Below are positions 1 through 8,584 of a stretch of DNA of 64,000 nt, piece by piece. The position numbers and the translations under genes are program-made. Within the stretch, counting starts at the first letter, position 1. Each line of letters starts with the position of its first letter. The stretch is from Oceanidesulfovibrio marinus. GTDB lineage: Bacteria; Desulfobacterota; Desulfovibrionia; Desulfovibrionales; Desulfovibrionaceae. The DNA lies in the NCBI RefSeq assembly GCF_013085545.1, contig NZ_CP039543.1, forward strand, positions 310,001 to 374,000, in the 5' to 3' direction. Under the pieces are notes generated by a model. It was not told the origin of the DNA. It made no database searches and saw nothing but the letters and a program-made list of their open reading frames with translations.

Positions 1-574
1 GGACGGCACGGCTGTTCCGTGCACCGTGGTTGAAGCCGGCCCCTGCCCTGTGATTCAGATCAAGAATCCCGACACGGACGGCTACTCCGCCATCCAGGTA
101 GGGTTCGACGCAGTACCGGAGCGGAAGGTCAACAAGCCCCAGCAGGGCCACCAGAAGAAGGCCGACAAGGGCCTCTTCCGCATGCTCCGCGAGTTCCGCA
201 TCGCCAACGTGGACGAGTACGAACTCGGCCAGGAGCTTACGGTGGAACTGTTCAACCCCGGTGAGAAGGTCAAGGTTTCCGGCACCTCCATCGGTAAGGG
301 TTTCCAGGGCGTCATGAAGCGCTGGAACTTTGGCGGCTCCCCCGCGAGCCACGGCCACGAGAAGGTGCACCGCAAGCCCGGCTCCGTGGGCCACGCAACC
401 TTCCCCAGCAAAGTCTTCAAAGGCAAGAAGATGCCTGGACAGATGGGCAACAAGACCGTGACGACCGGCAACCTCGAAGTTGTCGACGTTCGTCCCGAGG
501 ATAACCTGCTCATCATCCGCGGCGCTGTGCCCGGGCCCCGCAACGGCCTGGTCATGATCTTCAAGAAGTCCTGA
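1..574 (+). CDS. rplC: 50S ribosomal protein L3, 5' end outside window
   Basis: Ribosomal protein L3 binds 23S rRNA early in large-subunit assembly and lies near the peptidyl-transferase centre. The frame is open from base 2 and encodes 190 residues before TGA; the usual length is about 209, so roughly the first 20 codons lie outside the window and no start can be assigned. The conserved central block with the FQGVMKRW and [10 protein letters not shown] motifs, the long basic loop and the C-terminal RGAVPGP signature are all visible. It is followed 22 bases later by rplD, the standard S10-operon order, so rpsJ is expected just upstream of the window. Confidence 0.97.
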   Translation, partial: DGTAVPCTVVEAGPCPVIQIKNPDTDGYSAIQVGFDAVPERKVNKPQQGHQKKADKGLFRMLREFRIANVDEYELGQELTVELFNPGEKVKVSGTSIGKGFQGVMKRWNFGGSPASHGHEKVHRKPGSVGHATFPSKVFKGKKMPGQMGNKTVTTGNLEVVDVRPEDNLLIIRGAVPGPRNGLVMIFKKS

Positions 575-596
575 GGCGACGAGAGAGGACAGGCAC

Positions 597-1217
597 ATGC
601 CTACGATATCCGTATACGACCAGACCAAGAAAGAAGTGGGAACGCTGGAGCTCGCCCCTGAAGTCTTCGAAGTGGCCATCAAGCCCGAGATCCTGCATCT
701 CGTGGTGCGCCATCAGGAGACCATCCGCCGCGCCGGCACCCACGCCACCAAGAACCGCGCCAAGATTTCCGGCGGCGGTAAGAAACCCTGGCGCCAGAAA
801 GGCACCGGCCGCGCACGCGCCGGTACCACTCGTTCGCCCCTGTGGCGGCACGGCGCTACTGTGTTCGGCCCCCAGCCCCGGGAGTACGGCTTCAAGGTCA
901 ACAAGAAGATCAAACAGCTCGCCATGAAGATGGCTCTGTCCTCGCGTTTTGCCGAGGAGAAGCTGATGATCGTCAAGGGCTTTGAGCTTCCCGAGGCGAA
1001 GACCAAGAACTTCGTTGATGTGAAGAACGCTCTCGGCGCAAAAAAAGTCTTGATTGTTGTGGGGGAAGAGGATAACACTCTCTCTCTTTCGGCAAGGAAT
1101 GTTCCCGGCGTAACGGTGCTGACCAAAGACACATTCGGTGTTCGCGATATCCTCGTGCACTCCGAGCTGATCCTCACCGAGGACGCCGCCAAGGCCGTGC
1201 AGGAGCGGTTGAGCTAG
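597..1217 (+). CDS. rplD: 50S ribosomal protein L4
   Basis: L4 is a large-subunit protein whose extended loop lines the nascent peptide exit tunnel; in enterobacteria it also represses its own S10 operon. The 206-residue product has the tunnel loop with the GGGKKPWRQKGTGRAR block at about residues 60-75 and the RSPLWRHG motif after it. ATG at 597 follows a GAGAGGACA ribosome site. The gene is followed by the largest spacer in the operon (90 bases), which contains a terminator-like hairpin annotated separately. Whether this L4 autoregulates here cannot be told from the sequence. Confidence 0.97.
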   Translation: MPTISVYDQTKKEVGTLELAPEVFEVAIKPEILHLVVRHQETIRRAGTHATKNRAKISGGGKKPWRQKGTGRARAGTTRSPLWRHGATVFGPQPREYGFKVNKKIKQLAMKMALSSRFAEEKLMIVKGFELPEAKTKNFVDVKNALGAKKVLIVVGEEDNTLSLSARNVPGVTVLTKDTFGVRDILVHSELILTEDAAKAVQERLS

Positions 1218-1236
1218 CACGAACGACCGCTTCCAG

Positions 1237-1259
1237 AGAAGCCCGGGGGGCTTTTTTTT
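1237..1259 (+). terminator. Terminator-like hairpin inside the S10 operon
   Basis: AAGCCC (1239-1244), a GGG loop and GGGCTT (1248-1253) form a perfect 6-bp stem that can extend to 8 bp with flanking A/G-T pairs, and it runs into eight T residues. This is the shape of a rho-independent terminator, but it sits between rplD and rplW, in the middle of an operon that must be read through. It may act as a partial terminator or attenuator; no internal promoter was recognised downstream. Confidence 0.65.
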
Positions 1260-1307
1260 GTACCCCTCGGTCCCGCACGCGGAGCGTCAGTAATAGAGGA
1301 CGAACAA

Positions 1308-1598
1308 ATGGACTACACACAAATACTCTTAAAGCCGCTCATCTCGGAGAAGGCCACCCTCTCCAAGGAGTTCGCCAACCAGGTCGTCTTCTACGTCCAC
1401 CCCAAGGCGAACAAGATCGAGATCAAGAAAGCTGTTGAGCAGGCTTTCGACGTCAAGGTGGAAGGCGTCAATGTGGTCCGCAAGCGGCCTTCGGTCCGGA
1501 CGCGTTTCGGCCGCGCCGTTGGCAGGCAATCCGGCCACAAGAAAGCGTACGTGACGCTCGCGCCGGGCGAGAAAATCGAGTTCTTCGAGGGAGTGTAG
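1308..1598 (+). CDS. rplW: 50S ribosomal protein L23
   Basis: L23 sits at the exit of the nascent peptide tunnel and is the docking site for trigger factor and signal recognition particle. The 96-residue product is of normal length and shows the N-terminal [11 protein letters not shown] motif and the [20 protein letters not shown] rRNA-binding loop at about residues 54-73. ATG at 1308 follows an AGAGGACGAAC ribosome site. It is the first gene after the intra-operon hairpin, and rplB starts 4 bases after its stop codon. Confidence 0.97.
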   Translation: MDYTQILLKPLISEKATLSKEFANQVVFYVHPKANKIEIKKAVEQAFDVKVEGVNVVRKRPSVRTRFGRAVGRQSGHKKAYVTLAPGEKIEFFEGV

Positions 1599-1602
1599 CG
1601 AA

Positions 1603-2433
1603 ATGGCTGTACGCAAATTAAAGCCTACGTCTCCGGGTCGGCGGTTCCAGACGCTTGCCGATTTCACGGAGATCACCGCGGTCGAGCCCGAGAAGTCGCT
1701 CACCGTCGGTCTGACCAAAAAGTCCGGCCGCAACTCGTACGGCCGCGTGACGGCTCGCCGTCGCGGCGGCGGTCACAAGCGCCGTTACAGGATCGTCGAC
1801 TTCAAGCGCCAGAAGACCGGCGTGCCCGCCAAGGTTGCGAGCATCGAGTACGATCCCAACCGCAGCGCGCGCATCGCTCTTCTGCACTACGCCGATGGCG
1901 ATAAGCGCTATATCCTGGCCCCTGTGGGCGTTCGCCCCGGCGACACGCTGCTGTCCGGCGATACGGCTGACATCAAGCCTGGCAACGCGCTGACCCTGTC
2001 GCGCATCCCCGTGGGCACCATCGTGCACAACGTGGAGCTGCACCCGGGCAAGGGCGGCCAGATTTGCCGCGCTGCCGGCACCTACGCCCAGCTCGTGGCC
2101 AAAGAAGGAAAGTACGCGCTGCTGCGCCTGCCCTCGGGCGAGGTGCGCCGCGTCCTGTCCGCCGGTGCCGCCACGGTCGGCCAGGTGGGCAACCTGGATC
2201 ATGAGAACATATCCCTGGGTAAGGCCGGTCGCTCCCGTTGGAAAGGGAATCGGCCCAAGGTCCGCGGCGTCGCCATGAACCCGATCGACCACCCCCTGGG
2301 TGGTGGTGAGGGCCGTTCTTCCGGCGGCCGCCATCCGGTCTCCCCCTGGGGTAAGCCTACCAAGGGCTACAAGACCCGTAACAAGAAGAAATCTTCGAGC
2401 AAGCTCATCGTCAAACGCCGCGGTGAGAAGTAG
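1603..2433 (+). CDS. rplB: 50S ribosomal protein L2
   Basis: L2 is a universally conserved large-subunit protein needed for subunit association and peptidyl-transferase activity. The 276-residue product matches the family length. The N-terminal OB-like region carries the [20 protein letters not shown] block, and the C-terminal part keeps the [16 protein letters not shown] signature that contains the functionally important histidine. The start at 1603 lies 4 bases after the rplW stop, with a GAGGGAG ribosome site inside the rplW 3' end, so the two are probably translationally coupled. Confidence 0.98.
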   Translation: MAVRKLKPTSPGRRFQTLADFTEITAVEPEKSLTVGLTKKSGRNSYGRVTARRRGGGHKRRYRIVDFKRQKTGVPAKVASIEYDPNRSARIALLHYADGDKRYILAPVGVRPGDTLLSGDTADIKPGNALTLSRIPVGTIVHNVELHPGKGGQICRAAGTYAQLVAKEGKYALLRLPSGEVRRVLSAGAATVGQVGNLDHENISLGKAGRSRWKGNRPKVRGVAMNPIDHPLGGGEGRSSGGRHPVSPWGKPTKGYKTRNKKKSSSKLIVKRRGEK

Positions 2434-2447
2434 GAGAGAGGGACAAC

Positions 2448-2729
2448 ATGCCCAGGTCGCTCAAGAAAGGTCCTTTTGTGGACGACCACCTGATCAAGAA
2501 AGTGGAGCGCGCCGGCGAGTCCGGCGACCGCCGGGTCATCAAGACCTGGTCGCGCCGCTCCACCATCGTGCCCGAAATGGTCGGTATGACCTTTGCGGTG
2601 CATAACGGCAAAAAATTCATCCCGGTATTCGTGACCGAAAACATGGTAGGCCACAAGTTGGGCGAGTTTTCGCCTACCCGTACCTACCATGGGCACGCCG
2701 CCGACAAGAAGTCCAAAGCCAAGCGGTAG
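2448..2729 (+). CDS. rpsS: 30S ribosomal protein S19
   Basis: S19 lies in the head of the small subunit beside S13 and contacts the A-site finger. The 93-residue product starts [12 protein letters not shown] and has the conserved [18 protein letters not shown] region and the [17 protein letters not shown]-terminal motif. ATG at 2448 follows a GGAGAGAGGGAC ribosome site directly after the rplB stop. Length and order are standard for the S10 operon. Confidence 0.98.
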   Translation: MPRSLKKGPFVDDHLIKKVERAGESGDRRVIKTWSRRSTIVPEMVGMTFAVHNGKKFIPVFVTENMVGHKLGEFSPTRTYHGHAADKKSKAKR

Positions 2730-2758
2730 CCGGCTCTACGAGTAAGGAGTGAAGGACC

Positions 2759-3100
2759 ATGGAAGCAAGAGCGACCGCCAAATACATGCGCATTGCCCCT
2801 CGCAAGGCGCGGCTCGTGGCGAAGAACGTCAAGGGCCTGCCTGTCGAGGAGGCGGTGAACATCCTGAAGTTCACACCGAAGAAAGCGGCAAAGGTTCTGA
2901 ATAAAGTGCTTGATTCCGCTGTAGCCAACGCCGAGCAGCTTGGCGGCGTGGACGTGGATAGCCTGGTCGTCAAGCAGATCATCGTTGACGAAGGCCCCAC
3001 GTGGAAACGTTTCATGCCCCGCGCCATGGGCCGTGTGAACAGGATACTCAAGCGAACCAGCCACATCACTGTCGTGGTGGAAGAAGGCGAGGAAGCATAG
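2759..3100 (+). CDS. rplV: 50S ribosomal protein L22
   Basis: L22 contributes a beta-hairpin to the wall of the peptide exit tunnel next to L4; changes there are known to give macrolide resistance. The 113-residue product has the [20 protein letters not shown] helix early and the [18 protein letters not shown] hairpin tip at about residues 80-97. ATG at 2759 is preceded by TAAGGAGTGAAGG. The gene ends 8 bases before rpsC. Confidence 0.97.
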   Translation: MEARATAKYMRIAPRKARLVAKNVKGLPVEEAVNILKFTPKKAAKVLNKVLDSAVANAEQLGGVDVDSLVVKQIIVDEGPTWKRFMPRAMGRVNRILKRTSHITVVVEEGEEA

Positions 3101-3108
3101 GTAACGCT

Positions 3109-3750
3109 ATGGGTCAAAAAGTTCATCCGTACGGATTCCGGCTCGGCTACAACAAGAATTGGCTGTCGCGCTGGTACTCCAAGAAAGATTATCCGAGTTA
3201 CGTCTTCGAGGATCACAAGATCCGCACCTTTGTGAAGAAGACGCTGTACCACGCCGGAGTCTCCAAGATCGAGATCGAGCGCGCAGGCGGCAAGATCCGC
3301 CTGATCATCCACACCGCCCGTCCCGGCATCGTCATCGGCCGCAAGGGCGTGGAGATCGAAAAGCTCCGCAGCGATCTGCGCCGGAAGTTCGGCAAGGAGT
3401 TCGGCATCGAGGTCAATGAGATCCGCCGCCCCGAAGTGGACGCACAGCTCGTGGCCGAGAACATTGCCATGCAGCTCGAACGCCGCGTCGCTTTCCGCCG
3501 CGCCATGAAGCGCACGGTGAGCCTGGCCCGCAAGTTCGGCGCCGAAGGCATCAAGGTCTACTGCGCAGGTCGTCTGGCCGGCGCCGAGATCGCGCGCTCT
3601 GAATGGTACCGTGATGGCCGCGTGCCGCTGCACACCCTGCGCGCAGATCTGCAGTTCGGTGTAGCACGCGCCAACACCACCTATGGTGTCATTGGTGTGA
3701 AAGTTTGGATCTACAAAGGCGACATCCTCGACCAGGAAACGGAGCAGTAA
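3109..3750 (+). CDS. rpsC: 30S ribosomal protein S3
   Basis: S3 forms part of the mRNA entry channel and contributes to helicase activity on structured mRNA. The chosen ATG (3109) gives 213 residues beginning [15 protein letters not shown], the classic S3 N-terminus; the frame is open upstream, but that extension overlaps rplV and is not L3/S3-like. The KH domain with the [15 protein letters not shown] signature lies at about residues 72-86. The gene abuts rplP, whose ATG begins 1 base after this stop codon. Confidence 0.97.
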   Translation: MGQKVHPYGFRLGYNKNWLSRWYSKKDYPSYVFEDHKIRTFVKKTLYHAGVSKIEIERAGGKIRLIIHTARPGIVIGRKGVEIEKLRSDLRRKFGKEFGIEVNEIRRPEVDAQLVAENIAMQLERRVAFRRAMKRTVSLARKFGAEGIKVYCAGRLAGAEIARSEWYRDGRVPLHTLRADLQFGVARANTTYGVIGVKVWIYKGDILDQETEQ

Positions 3751-3751
3751 G

Positions 3752-4165
3752 ATGCTTTCCCCGAGAAGAATCAAATTCAGAAAGCAGCAGAAGGGTCGTC
3801 TGCGCGGCAAGGCGCTCCGCGGCAACTACGTTGCTTTCGGTGATATCGGCCTGAAGACGCTGGAACACGGCAAGATCTCCAGCCAGCAGATCGAGGCCGC
3901 CCGTGTGGCCATGATGCGCCACATCAAGCGTGGCGGTAAGGTCTGGATCCGCGTTTTCCCGGACAAACCCGTAACCGCGAAGCCTGCTGAAACTCGGCAG
4001 GGTAAAGGTAAGGGTGCTCCGGTGGGCTGGTGCGCGCCGGTGAAGCCGGGCAAGGTCCTCTACGAGATCAAGGGCGTTAGCCTGGAGCTCGCCAAGGAAG
4101 CCCTGACCCGCGCAGCGCACAAGCTCCCTGTGAAGACGGCCATTGTGCTGAGGGAGGGCCTCTAG
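3752..4165 (+). CDS. rplP: 50S ribosomal protein L16
   Basis: L16 organises the A-site tRNA elbow contact in the large subunit. The 137-residue product starts [16 protein letters not shown] and contains the [12 protein letters not shown]-like block (here [15 protein letters not shown]) and the MGKGKG-equivalent region written here as [19 protein letters not shown]. Its start is 1 base after the rpsC stop and rpmC starts 1 base after its own stop, so translational coupling is likely on both sides. Confidence 0.97.
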   Translation: MLSPRRIKFRKQQKGRLRGKALRGNYVAFGDIGLKTLEHGKISSQQIEAARVAMMRHIKRGGKVWIRVFPDKPVTAKPAETRQGKGKGAPVGWCAPVKPGKVLYEIKGVSLELAKEALTRAAHKLPVKTAIVLREGL

Positions 4166-4166
4166 G

Positions 4167-4361
4167 ATGCAAGCGAACGAATTCAACAAGCTCTCTCACG
4201 ATGAGCTGAACGCCAAGCTCGCTTCCTTCCGCGAAGAGCTCTTCAACCTCCGCTTCCAGCACGCCACGGCGCAGCTGGAGAACACGGCGCGGATTCCGCA
4301 GGTCAAGAAGAACATTGCGCGGATTCTCACCGTGCTCAGCGAAAAGCAGAAGGGGGCCTAA
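4167..4361 (+). CDS. rpmC: 50S ribosomal protein L29
   Basis: L29 is a small helical-hairpin protein near the tunnel exit, next to L23. The 64-residue product is of normal length, and the family signature is seen in FREELFNLRFQHATAQLENTARI, with the basic VKKNIARILTVL helix after it. The start overlaps the ribosome site region created by the end of rplP (GGGAGGGCCTCTAGG before ATG), leaving a 1-base gap to rplP and 3 bases to rpsQ. Confidence 0.96.
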   Translation: MQANEFNKLSHDELNAKLASFREELFNLRFQHATAQLENTARIPQVKKNIARILTVLSEKQKGA

Positions 4362-4364
4362 GCC

Positions 4365-4628
4365 ATGGCCGAGACCCATAAGTCGAGCAAGCGGGTGCTG
4401 GTTGGCAAGGTTGTCAGCGACGCCAACGACAAGACCATTGTCGTGACCGTTGACACCGTGGTGAAGCATCCCTTGTACAAGAAGTATATCAGCCGGCGTA
4501 AGAAATTCATGGCGCACGATCCTGCCAACGAGTGCAAGATCGGCGACAAGGTACAGATCATCGAGAGCCGTCCGCTTTCGCGCCGCAAGCGCTGGCAGCT
4601 GGTGCAAGTACTCGAGAAGGCTGTCTAG
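4365..4628 (+). CDS. rpsQ: 30S ribosomal protein S17
   Basis: S17 is an OB-fold primary 16S rRNA-binding protein that nucleates assembly of the small-subunit body. The 87-residue product has the expected core: [17 protein letters not shown], then [18 protein letters not shown], then [21 protein letters not shown] at 4365 follows AAGGGGGCCTAAGCC, where the ribosome site lies in the end of rpmC. Confidence 0.97.
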   Translation: MAETHKSSKRVLVGKVVSDANDKTIVVTVDTVVKHPLYKKYISRRKKFMAHDPANECKIGDKVQIIESRPLSRRKRWQLVQVLEKAV

Positions 4629-4638
4629 GGGTAGAGTC

Positions 4639-5007
4639 ATGATTCAAGTGGAAAGCAATCTGGACGTGGCCGACAACTCCGGCGCCAAGCGTATCTCCTG
4701 CATCAAGGTTCTGGGCGGCAGCCGCCGTCGTTACGCCAGCGTGGGCGACATCATCGTCGTCTCGGTGAAAGAGGCCATGCCCCACTCCAAAGTGAAGAAG
4801 GGCGACGTGATGAAGGCCGTCGTGGTGCGCACCAAGAAGGAGCTGCGCCGTCCCGACGGATCGTACATCCGTTTCGACAACAACTCCGCGGTGCTGCTCA
4901 ACAACCAGGGCGAGCCGGTGGGAACACGCATCTTCGGCCCCGTGGCCCGCGAGCTGCGCGCGAGGAACTTCATGAAGATCGTCTCGCTCGCGCCCGAGGT
5001 CCTCTAA
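4639..5007 (+). CDS. rplN: 50S ribosomal protein L14
   Basis: L14 lies at the subunit interface and is the docking point of the silencing factor RsfS. The 122-residue product is full length and begins [18 protein letters not shown], with the [11 protein letters not shown] strand and the C-terminal [24 protein letters not shown] block seen in all L14 proteins. The start follows GGGGTAGAGTC. It opens the part of the cluster that corresponds to the spc operon of other bacteria, but no promoter gap separates it from rpsQ. Confidence 0.98.
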   Translation: MIQVESNLDVADNSGAKRISCIKVLGGSRRRYASVGDIIVVSVKEAMPHSKVKKGDVMKAVVVRTKKELRRPDGSYIRFDNNSAVLLNNQGEPVGTRIFGPVARELRARNFMKIVSLAPEVL

Positions 5008-5017
5008 GGTGAGCGCC

Positions 5018-5341
5018 ATGAAGAAATATCGCATCAAGAAGGATGACCGCGTCATGGTCACCTCCGGCAAGGACAAGGGCAAGGTCGGTAAGATTCTGAA
5101 TATCGACAAGAAGCACGACCGTGTCCTGGTTGAGAAGGTGAACATGGTGAAGCGGCACACCAAGGGCAACCCGTACGCGCAGCAACCCGGCGGCATCGTC
5201 GAGAAAGAGGCGCCCATCGCCATCTCCAACGTGATGCTTCTGTGCCAGGCGTGCACCGAGCCGACCCGAATCGGGTATCGTTTCACCGAGGACGGCAAGA
5301 AGGTGCGCTTCTGCAAGAAGTGCAACGAGATAGTGGATTAG
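5018..5341 (+). CDS. rplX: 50S ribosomal protein L24
   Basis: L24 is an assembly initiator that binds the 5' domain of 23S rRNA. The ATG at 5018 gives 107 residues starting [14 protein letters not shown] and is preferred because AAGGTGAG lies just before it; a GTG at 5009 would add three residues. The KOW motif ([13 protein letters not shown]) is at about residues 15-27. The C-terminal half has the paired CQAC and CKKC cysteines of the zinc-binding form of L24. Confidence 0.96.
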   Translation: MKKYRIKKDDRVMVTSGKDKGKVGKILNIDKKHDRVLVEKVNMVKRHTKGNPYAQQPGGIVEKEAPIAISNVMLLCQACTEPTRIGYRFTEDGKKVRFCKKCNEIVD

Positions 5342-5351
5342 GAGCCAAGCC

Positions 5352-5891
5352 ATGACCAGGCTGGAACAAATATACCAGGAAAAGGTGTCGCCGGAGCTCT
5401 TGAAGGAGTACGGCTACTCTTCGCCCATGCAGATCCCGCGTCTGGAGAAGATCTCTCTGAACATCGGTCTGGGCGAGGGCAGTCAGAACCAGAAGATCAT
5501 CGACGACGCCGTGGCGGAACTGACGAGCCTGTCCGCACAGAAGGCCGTTGTGACCCGGGCGAAGAAGTCCATCGCCTCGTTCAAGCTCAGAGAAGGCATG
5601 CCCATCGGCTGCCGCGTGACGCTTCGCCACGAACGTATGTGGGATTTTCTGGACAAGCTGGTGAACTTCGCGCTTCCGCGCGTTCGTGACTTCCGGGGCG
5701 TTCCGGACCGTGGATTCGACGGTCGCGGCAACTTTACCCTGGGAATCAAGGAACTCACCATCTTCCCGGAACTCGAAATTGATAAGGTGGAGTTTGTCAA
5801 GGGGCTCAACGTGACCATCGTGACCTCCGCCACCACCGATAAGGAAGGCAAGACCCTGCTGACACTGCTGGGTATGCCGTTCCGCAAGTAA
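5352..5891 (+). CDS. rplE: 50S ribosomal protein L5
   Basis: L5 binds 5S rRNA and contacts the P-site tRNA at the central protuberance. The 179-residue product is of standard length and shows [13 protein letters not shown] early, the [20 protein letters not shown] block, and [19 protein letters not shown] followed by the acidic FPELEIDKV stretch. The start at 5352 follows AGGAGCCAAGCC, which overlaps the rplX stop region. Confidence 0.97.
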   Translation: MTRLEQIYQEKVSPELLKEYGYSSPMQIPRLEKISLNIGLGEGSQNQKIIDDAVAELTSLSAQKAVVTRAKKSIASFKLREGMPIGCRVTLRHERMWDFLDKLVNFALPRVRDFRGVPDRGFDGRGNFTLGIKELTIFPELEIDKVEFVKGLNVTIVTSATTDKEGKTLLTLLGMPFRK

Positions 5892-5903
5892 GGAGGAGCC
5901 GTC

Positions 5904-6089
5904 TTGTCACGCACCGCACTTGAAGTCAGAGCGCGCCGCAAGGCAAAGTTCTCGTCGCGGCGTATGAACCGCTGCCCCATCTGCGGCCGGCCGCGTGCCT
6001 TCATGCGCAAGTTCGGCATCTGCCGTGTTTGTTTCCGCAACATGGCACTGGCCGGCGAACTGCCCGGCGTGCGCAAGTCGAGCTGGTAA
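5904..6089 (+). CDS. rpsN: 30S ribosomal protein S14, zinc (type Z) form
   Basis: S14 stabilises the head of the small subunit. This is the short zinc-binding form: 61 residues with CPIC at 24-27 and CRVC at 40-43, which would bind one zinc ion. The start is TTG at 5904, supported by a strong AAGGAGGAG site 7 bases upstream and by the fact that the frame begins there with the conserved basic N-terminus. The zinc-less paralogue that some bacteria keep for zinc shortage is not in this window. Confidence 0.95.
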   Translation: MSRTALEVRARRKAKFSSRRMNRCPICGRPRAFMRKFGICRVCFRNMALAGELPGVRKSSW

Positions 6090-6099
6090 GGAGCAGACG

Positions 6100-6483
6100 A
6101 TGAATATATCCGATCCCGTCTCCGATATGCTCGCCCGCATCCGCAATGCGTTCCACGCCTTGCACAAAGATGTGGCCGTGCCGCGTTCGCGCATGAAAGA
6201 AGCCATCGCCGCCATCCTCCAGGATGAAGGCTACATCGAAGGCTTCACCACCGACGAGCGTACCATTACCCTGGAGCTCAAGTACGTGGGCGGCAAACCC
6301 GCGGTCGCCGGTTTGAAGAAGATTTCCAAGCCTGGTCGTCGTGTTTATGTCCCCGCTACGGATATCCCGCGCGTGCAGAATGGCCTTGGCATCTGCATCC
6401 TGTCCACGTCCAAGGGACTTCTCGCCGGCCAGAAGGCCACCGAAGCCCACGTGGGCGGCGAAGTCCTGTGTGAAATCTGGTAG
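6100..6483 (+). CDS. rpsH: 30S ribosomal protein S8
   Basis: S8 is a primary 16S rRNA binder and, in E. coli, the translational repressor of the spc operon. ATG at 6100 gives 127 residues beginning [18 protein letters not shown], the expected N-terminus, with AAGGAGCAG 5 bases before it. The C-terminal signature [19 protein letters not shown] and the final GGEVLCEIW are present. The frame is open further upstream but only by overlapping rpsN. Confidence 0.97.
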   Translation: MNISDPVSDMLARIRNAFHALHKDVAVPRSRMKEAIAAILQDEGYIEGFTTDERTITLELKYVGGKPAVAGLKKISKPGRRVYVPATDIPRVQNGLGICILSTSKGLLAGQKATEAHVGGEVLCEIW

Positions 6484-6494
6484 AGGACAATACA

Positions 6495-7031
6495 ATGTCT
6501 CGTATAGGCAAACTGACGATTCCGGTGCCCTCCGGCGTGGAAGTCCAGTTCAAGGACGATGAAATCCACGTCAAAGGCCCCAAAGGCGCTCTGACCACGC
6601 CGACGCACGAGTCCGTGAAGTACGAGCTCGAGGACGGTAACATCCGCGTGTCCCGCGCGGACGAATCCCGCCTTGCCCGTGCCCAGCACGGCCTGCGCCG
6701 GACCCTCCTGGCCAATGCCATCGAAGGTGTGTCCAAGGGCTTTGAGAAGTCCCTGGAAGTCATCGGCGTGGGCTACAAGGTCAACGTCAAGGGCAACACC
6801 ATTGAGCTGGCCGTGGGCTACTCCCACCCCGTGCTCATGGAGCTGCCCAAGGGCATGGAGGCTAAGGTCGAAGGCAATAAACTCACCATCATGGGCATCG
6901 ACAAGCAGATGGTGGGCGAGATGGCGGCGCGTATTCGCCGTGTTCGCGAACCCGAACCCTACAAGGGCAAGGGCATCAAGTACACGACCGAGACCATCCG
7001 TCGCAAAGCCGGTAAGTCCGGCGGCAAGTAA
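6495..7031 (+). CDS. rplF: 50S ribosomal protein L6
   Basis: L6 lies near the sarcin-ricin loop and the factor-binding site. The 178-residue product starts MSRIGKLTIPVPSGVEV and contains the two alpha/beta repeats of the family; the second has the family signature PEPYKGKGIKYTTETIRRKAG at the C-terminus. The start is preceded by TAGAGGACAATACA, which overlaps the rpsH stop. Confidence 0.97.
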   Translation: MSRIGKLTIPVPSGVEVQFKDDEIHVKGPKGALTTPTHESVKYELEDGNIRVSRADESRLARAQHGLRRTLLANAIEGVSKGFEKSLEVIGVGYKVNVKGNTIELAVGYSHPVLMELPKGMEAKVEGNKLTIMGIDKQMVGEMAARIRRVREPEPYKGKGIKYTTETIRRKAGKSGGK

Positions 7032-7045
7032 GAGGGATATGAATC

Positions 7046-7408
7046 ATGAAGCTCAGCAAGGAACAAGCCCGCAGACGGCGCAAAATGCGCATCCGCAAGA
7101 AGATTCGCGGCACCTCCGAGCGGCCCCGTCTTGTCGTCTTCCGGTCCAACTCGTCTATCTACGCACAGCTCGTGGACGACAACGCCGGCGCGACCATCGC
7201 CGCCTCTTCCTCTCTGTCTCTGGGCAAAGCCAAAGGCGAGTCCATGAAGGCAAACAAGGATTCTGCGGCCGAAGTGGGCAAGGACATCGCCCGCCTCGCC
7301 AAGGAGCACAACATTGAAGAGGTGGTCTTCGACCGCAATGGGTACATCTATCACGGCCGCGTCAAATCCCTCGCCGACGGCGCCAGGGAAGGCGGGCTCA
7401 AGTTCTAG
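7046..7408 (+). CDS. rplR: 50S ribosomal protein L18
   Basis: L18 binds 5S rRNA together with L5. The 120-residue product has the basic N-terminus [20 protein letters not shown] and the core [15 protein letters not shown], ending with the conserved [22 protein letters not shown] at 7046 follows AGAGGGATATGAATC; an AGAGGG ribosome site lies about 9 bases upstream. The order rplF-rplR-rpsE is standard. Confidence 0.97.
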   Translation: MKLSKEQARRRRKMRIRKKIRGTSERPRLVVFRSNSSIYAQLVDDNAGATIAASSSLSLGKAKGESMKANKDSAAEVGKDIARLAKEHNIEEVVFDRNGYIYHGRVKSLADGAREGGLKF

Positions 7409-7416
7409 GAACGGCC

Positions 7417-7908
7417 ATGGAAACTAACGACCTCGGATTCATAGAGAAGATCGTCTACTTGAACCGCGTTGCCAAAGTGGTCAAGGGCGGACGCCGCTTC
7501 AGCTTCTCCGCCCTCGTTGTCGTGGGCGACGGCCAGGGTTCGGTCGGCTTCGGACTCGGCAAGGCCCAGGAAGTGCCTGAAGCCATCCGCAAAGCTACGG
7601 AACGCGCGCGCAAGGACATGGTTAAGGTCCCGCTCATCGACGGTACGCTGCCTTACGAGATTCTCGGCCGCTACGGCGCCGGTCGCGTTCTGCTGAAGCC
7701 CGCTTCCAAGGGTACCGGCATCATCGCCGGCGGCCCGGTGCGCGCTGTCATGGAAGCATGCGGTGTTTCGGACATCCTGACCAAGGCCATCGGCACCAAC
7801 AACCCGCACAACGTGCTCCACGCCACCATGGCTGGCCTGTCCTCCCTGCGTAACGCAGACGAGGTGGGCGCCATCCGCGGCAAGGAGCTTCATACGCCGA
7901 GAAAGTAG
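7417..7908 (+). CDS. rpsE: 30S ribosomal protein S5
   Basis: S5 lies at the mRNA entry channel and affects translational accuracy. The 163-residue product has the N-terminal double-stranded RNA-binding fold with [19 protein letters not shown] and [20 protein letters not shown], then the [20 protein letters not shown] block. ATG at 7417 follows TAGGAACGGCC. A 56-base-scale normal N-terminus is kept and no odd insertion is seen. Confidence 0.97.
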   Translation: METNDLGFIEKIVYLNRVAKVVKGGRRFSFSALVVVGDGQGSVGFGLGKAQEVPEAIRKATERARKDMVKVPLIDGTLPYEILGRYGAGRVLLKPASKGTGIIAGGPVRAVMEACGVSDILTKAIGTNNPHNVLHATMAGLSSLRNADEVGAIRGKELHTPRK

Positions 7909-7919
7909 GGACGAACGCA

Positions 7920-8093
7920 ATGCCTACCGTGACTCTGAAGAAAAGCCTCATCGGCTGCAATCCTACCCAGCGTAGGACCCTTGCCGCCATGGGCTTGAGA
8001 AAAATCCGGCAAGAGAAGACCCTGCCCGACAACAAGTCGACCTGGGGCATGATCGAGACCGTCAAGCATCTTGTCGAGGTAAAAGAATCATGA
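7920..8093 (+). CDS. rpmD: 50S ribosomal protein L30
   Basis: L30 is a small large-subunit protein found in most but not all bacteria. The 57-residue product reads MPTVTLKKSLIGCNPTQRRT at the start, then has the family core LRKIRQEKTLPDN and ends in KHLVEVKES. It lies between rpsE and rplO, its usual place, and its TGA overlaps the rplO ATG (ATGA at 8090-8093), so the two are translationally coupled. A TAGGGACGAACGCA stretch precedes the start. Confidence 0.95.
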   Translation: MPTVTLKKSLIGCNPTQRRTLAAMGLRKIRQEKTLPDNKSTWGMIETVKHLVEVKES

Positions 8094-8575
8094 AGCTGAA
8101 CGATCTCTATCCATTCCCGGAAGAGCGCAAGAATCGCAAGCGCGTGGGTCGTGGCTCCGCCTCCGGCTGGGGCTGCACCTCCGGCAAGGGTAACAAGGGC
8201 CAGAACTCCCGTGCAGGCGGCGGCGTCCGTCCCGGTTTTGAGGGCGGCCAGATGCCCCTGAACCGTCGGCTGCCCAAGCGCGGATTCAAGAATCCCTTCC
8301 GCACCGAGTACGCCCCGGTGAACCTCGACGACCTGATTCAGGCCTTCGAGGGGCAGAGCGCCATCACCGTCGAGGACATCTACGCCAAGGGCCTGTGCAA
8401 GAAGGACATGCCCGTGAAGGTTCTCGGCCGTGGCGAAGTGTCGGCTGCAGTCACCGTTGAAGCCCACCGCTTCAGCGCCTCTGCCGCCGAGAAGATCGCC
8501 AAGGCTGGCGGCTCTGCCAAGTCGCTGGAAGGACAGTCTGTGGAACCCAATGCCGCCGCTGGCGGAGAAGAGTAG
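8090..8575 (+). CDS. rplO: 50S ribosomal protein L15
   Basis: L15 is a late-assembly large-subunit protein with a long glycine-rich N-terminal extension. The 161-residue product shows the signature RVGRGSASGWGCTSGKGNKG at about residues 19-38 followed by RAGGGVRPGFEGGQMPL. The C-terminal end (SVEPNAAAGGEE) is a few residues longer and more acidic than in E. coli. It starts in an ATGA overlap with rpmD and ends 9 bases before secY. Confidence 0.97.
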   Translation: MKLNDLYPFPEERKNRKRVGRGSASGWGCTSGKGNKGQNSRAGGGVRPGFEGGQMPLNRRLPKRGFKNPFRTEYAPVNLDDLIQAFEGQSAITVEDIYAKGLCKKDMPVKVLGRGEVSAAVTVEAHRFSASAAEKIAKAGGSAKSLEGQSVEPNAAAGGEE

Positions 8576-8584
8576 GGGGAGTCT

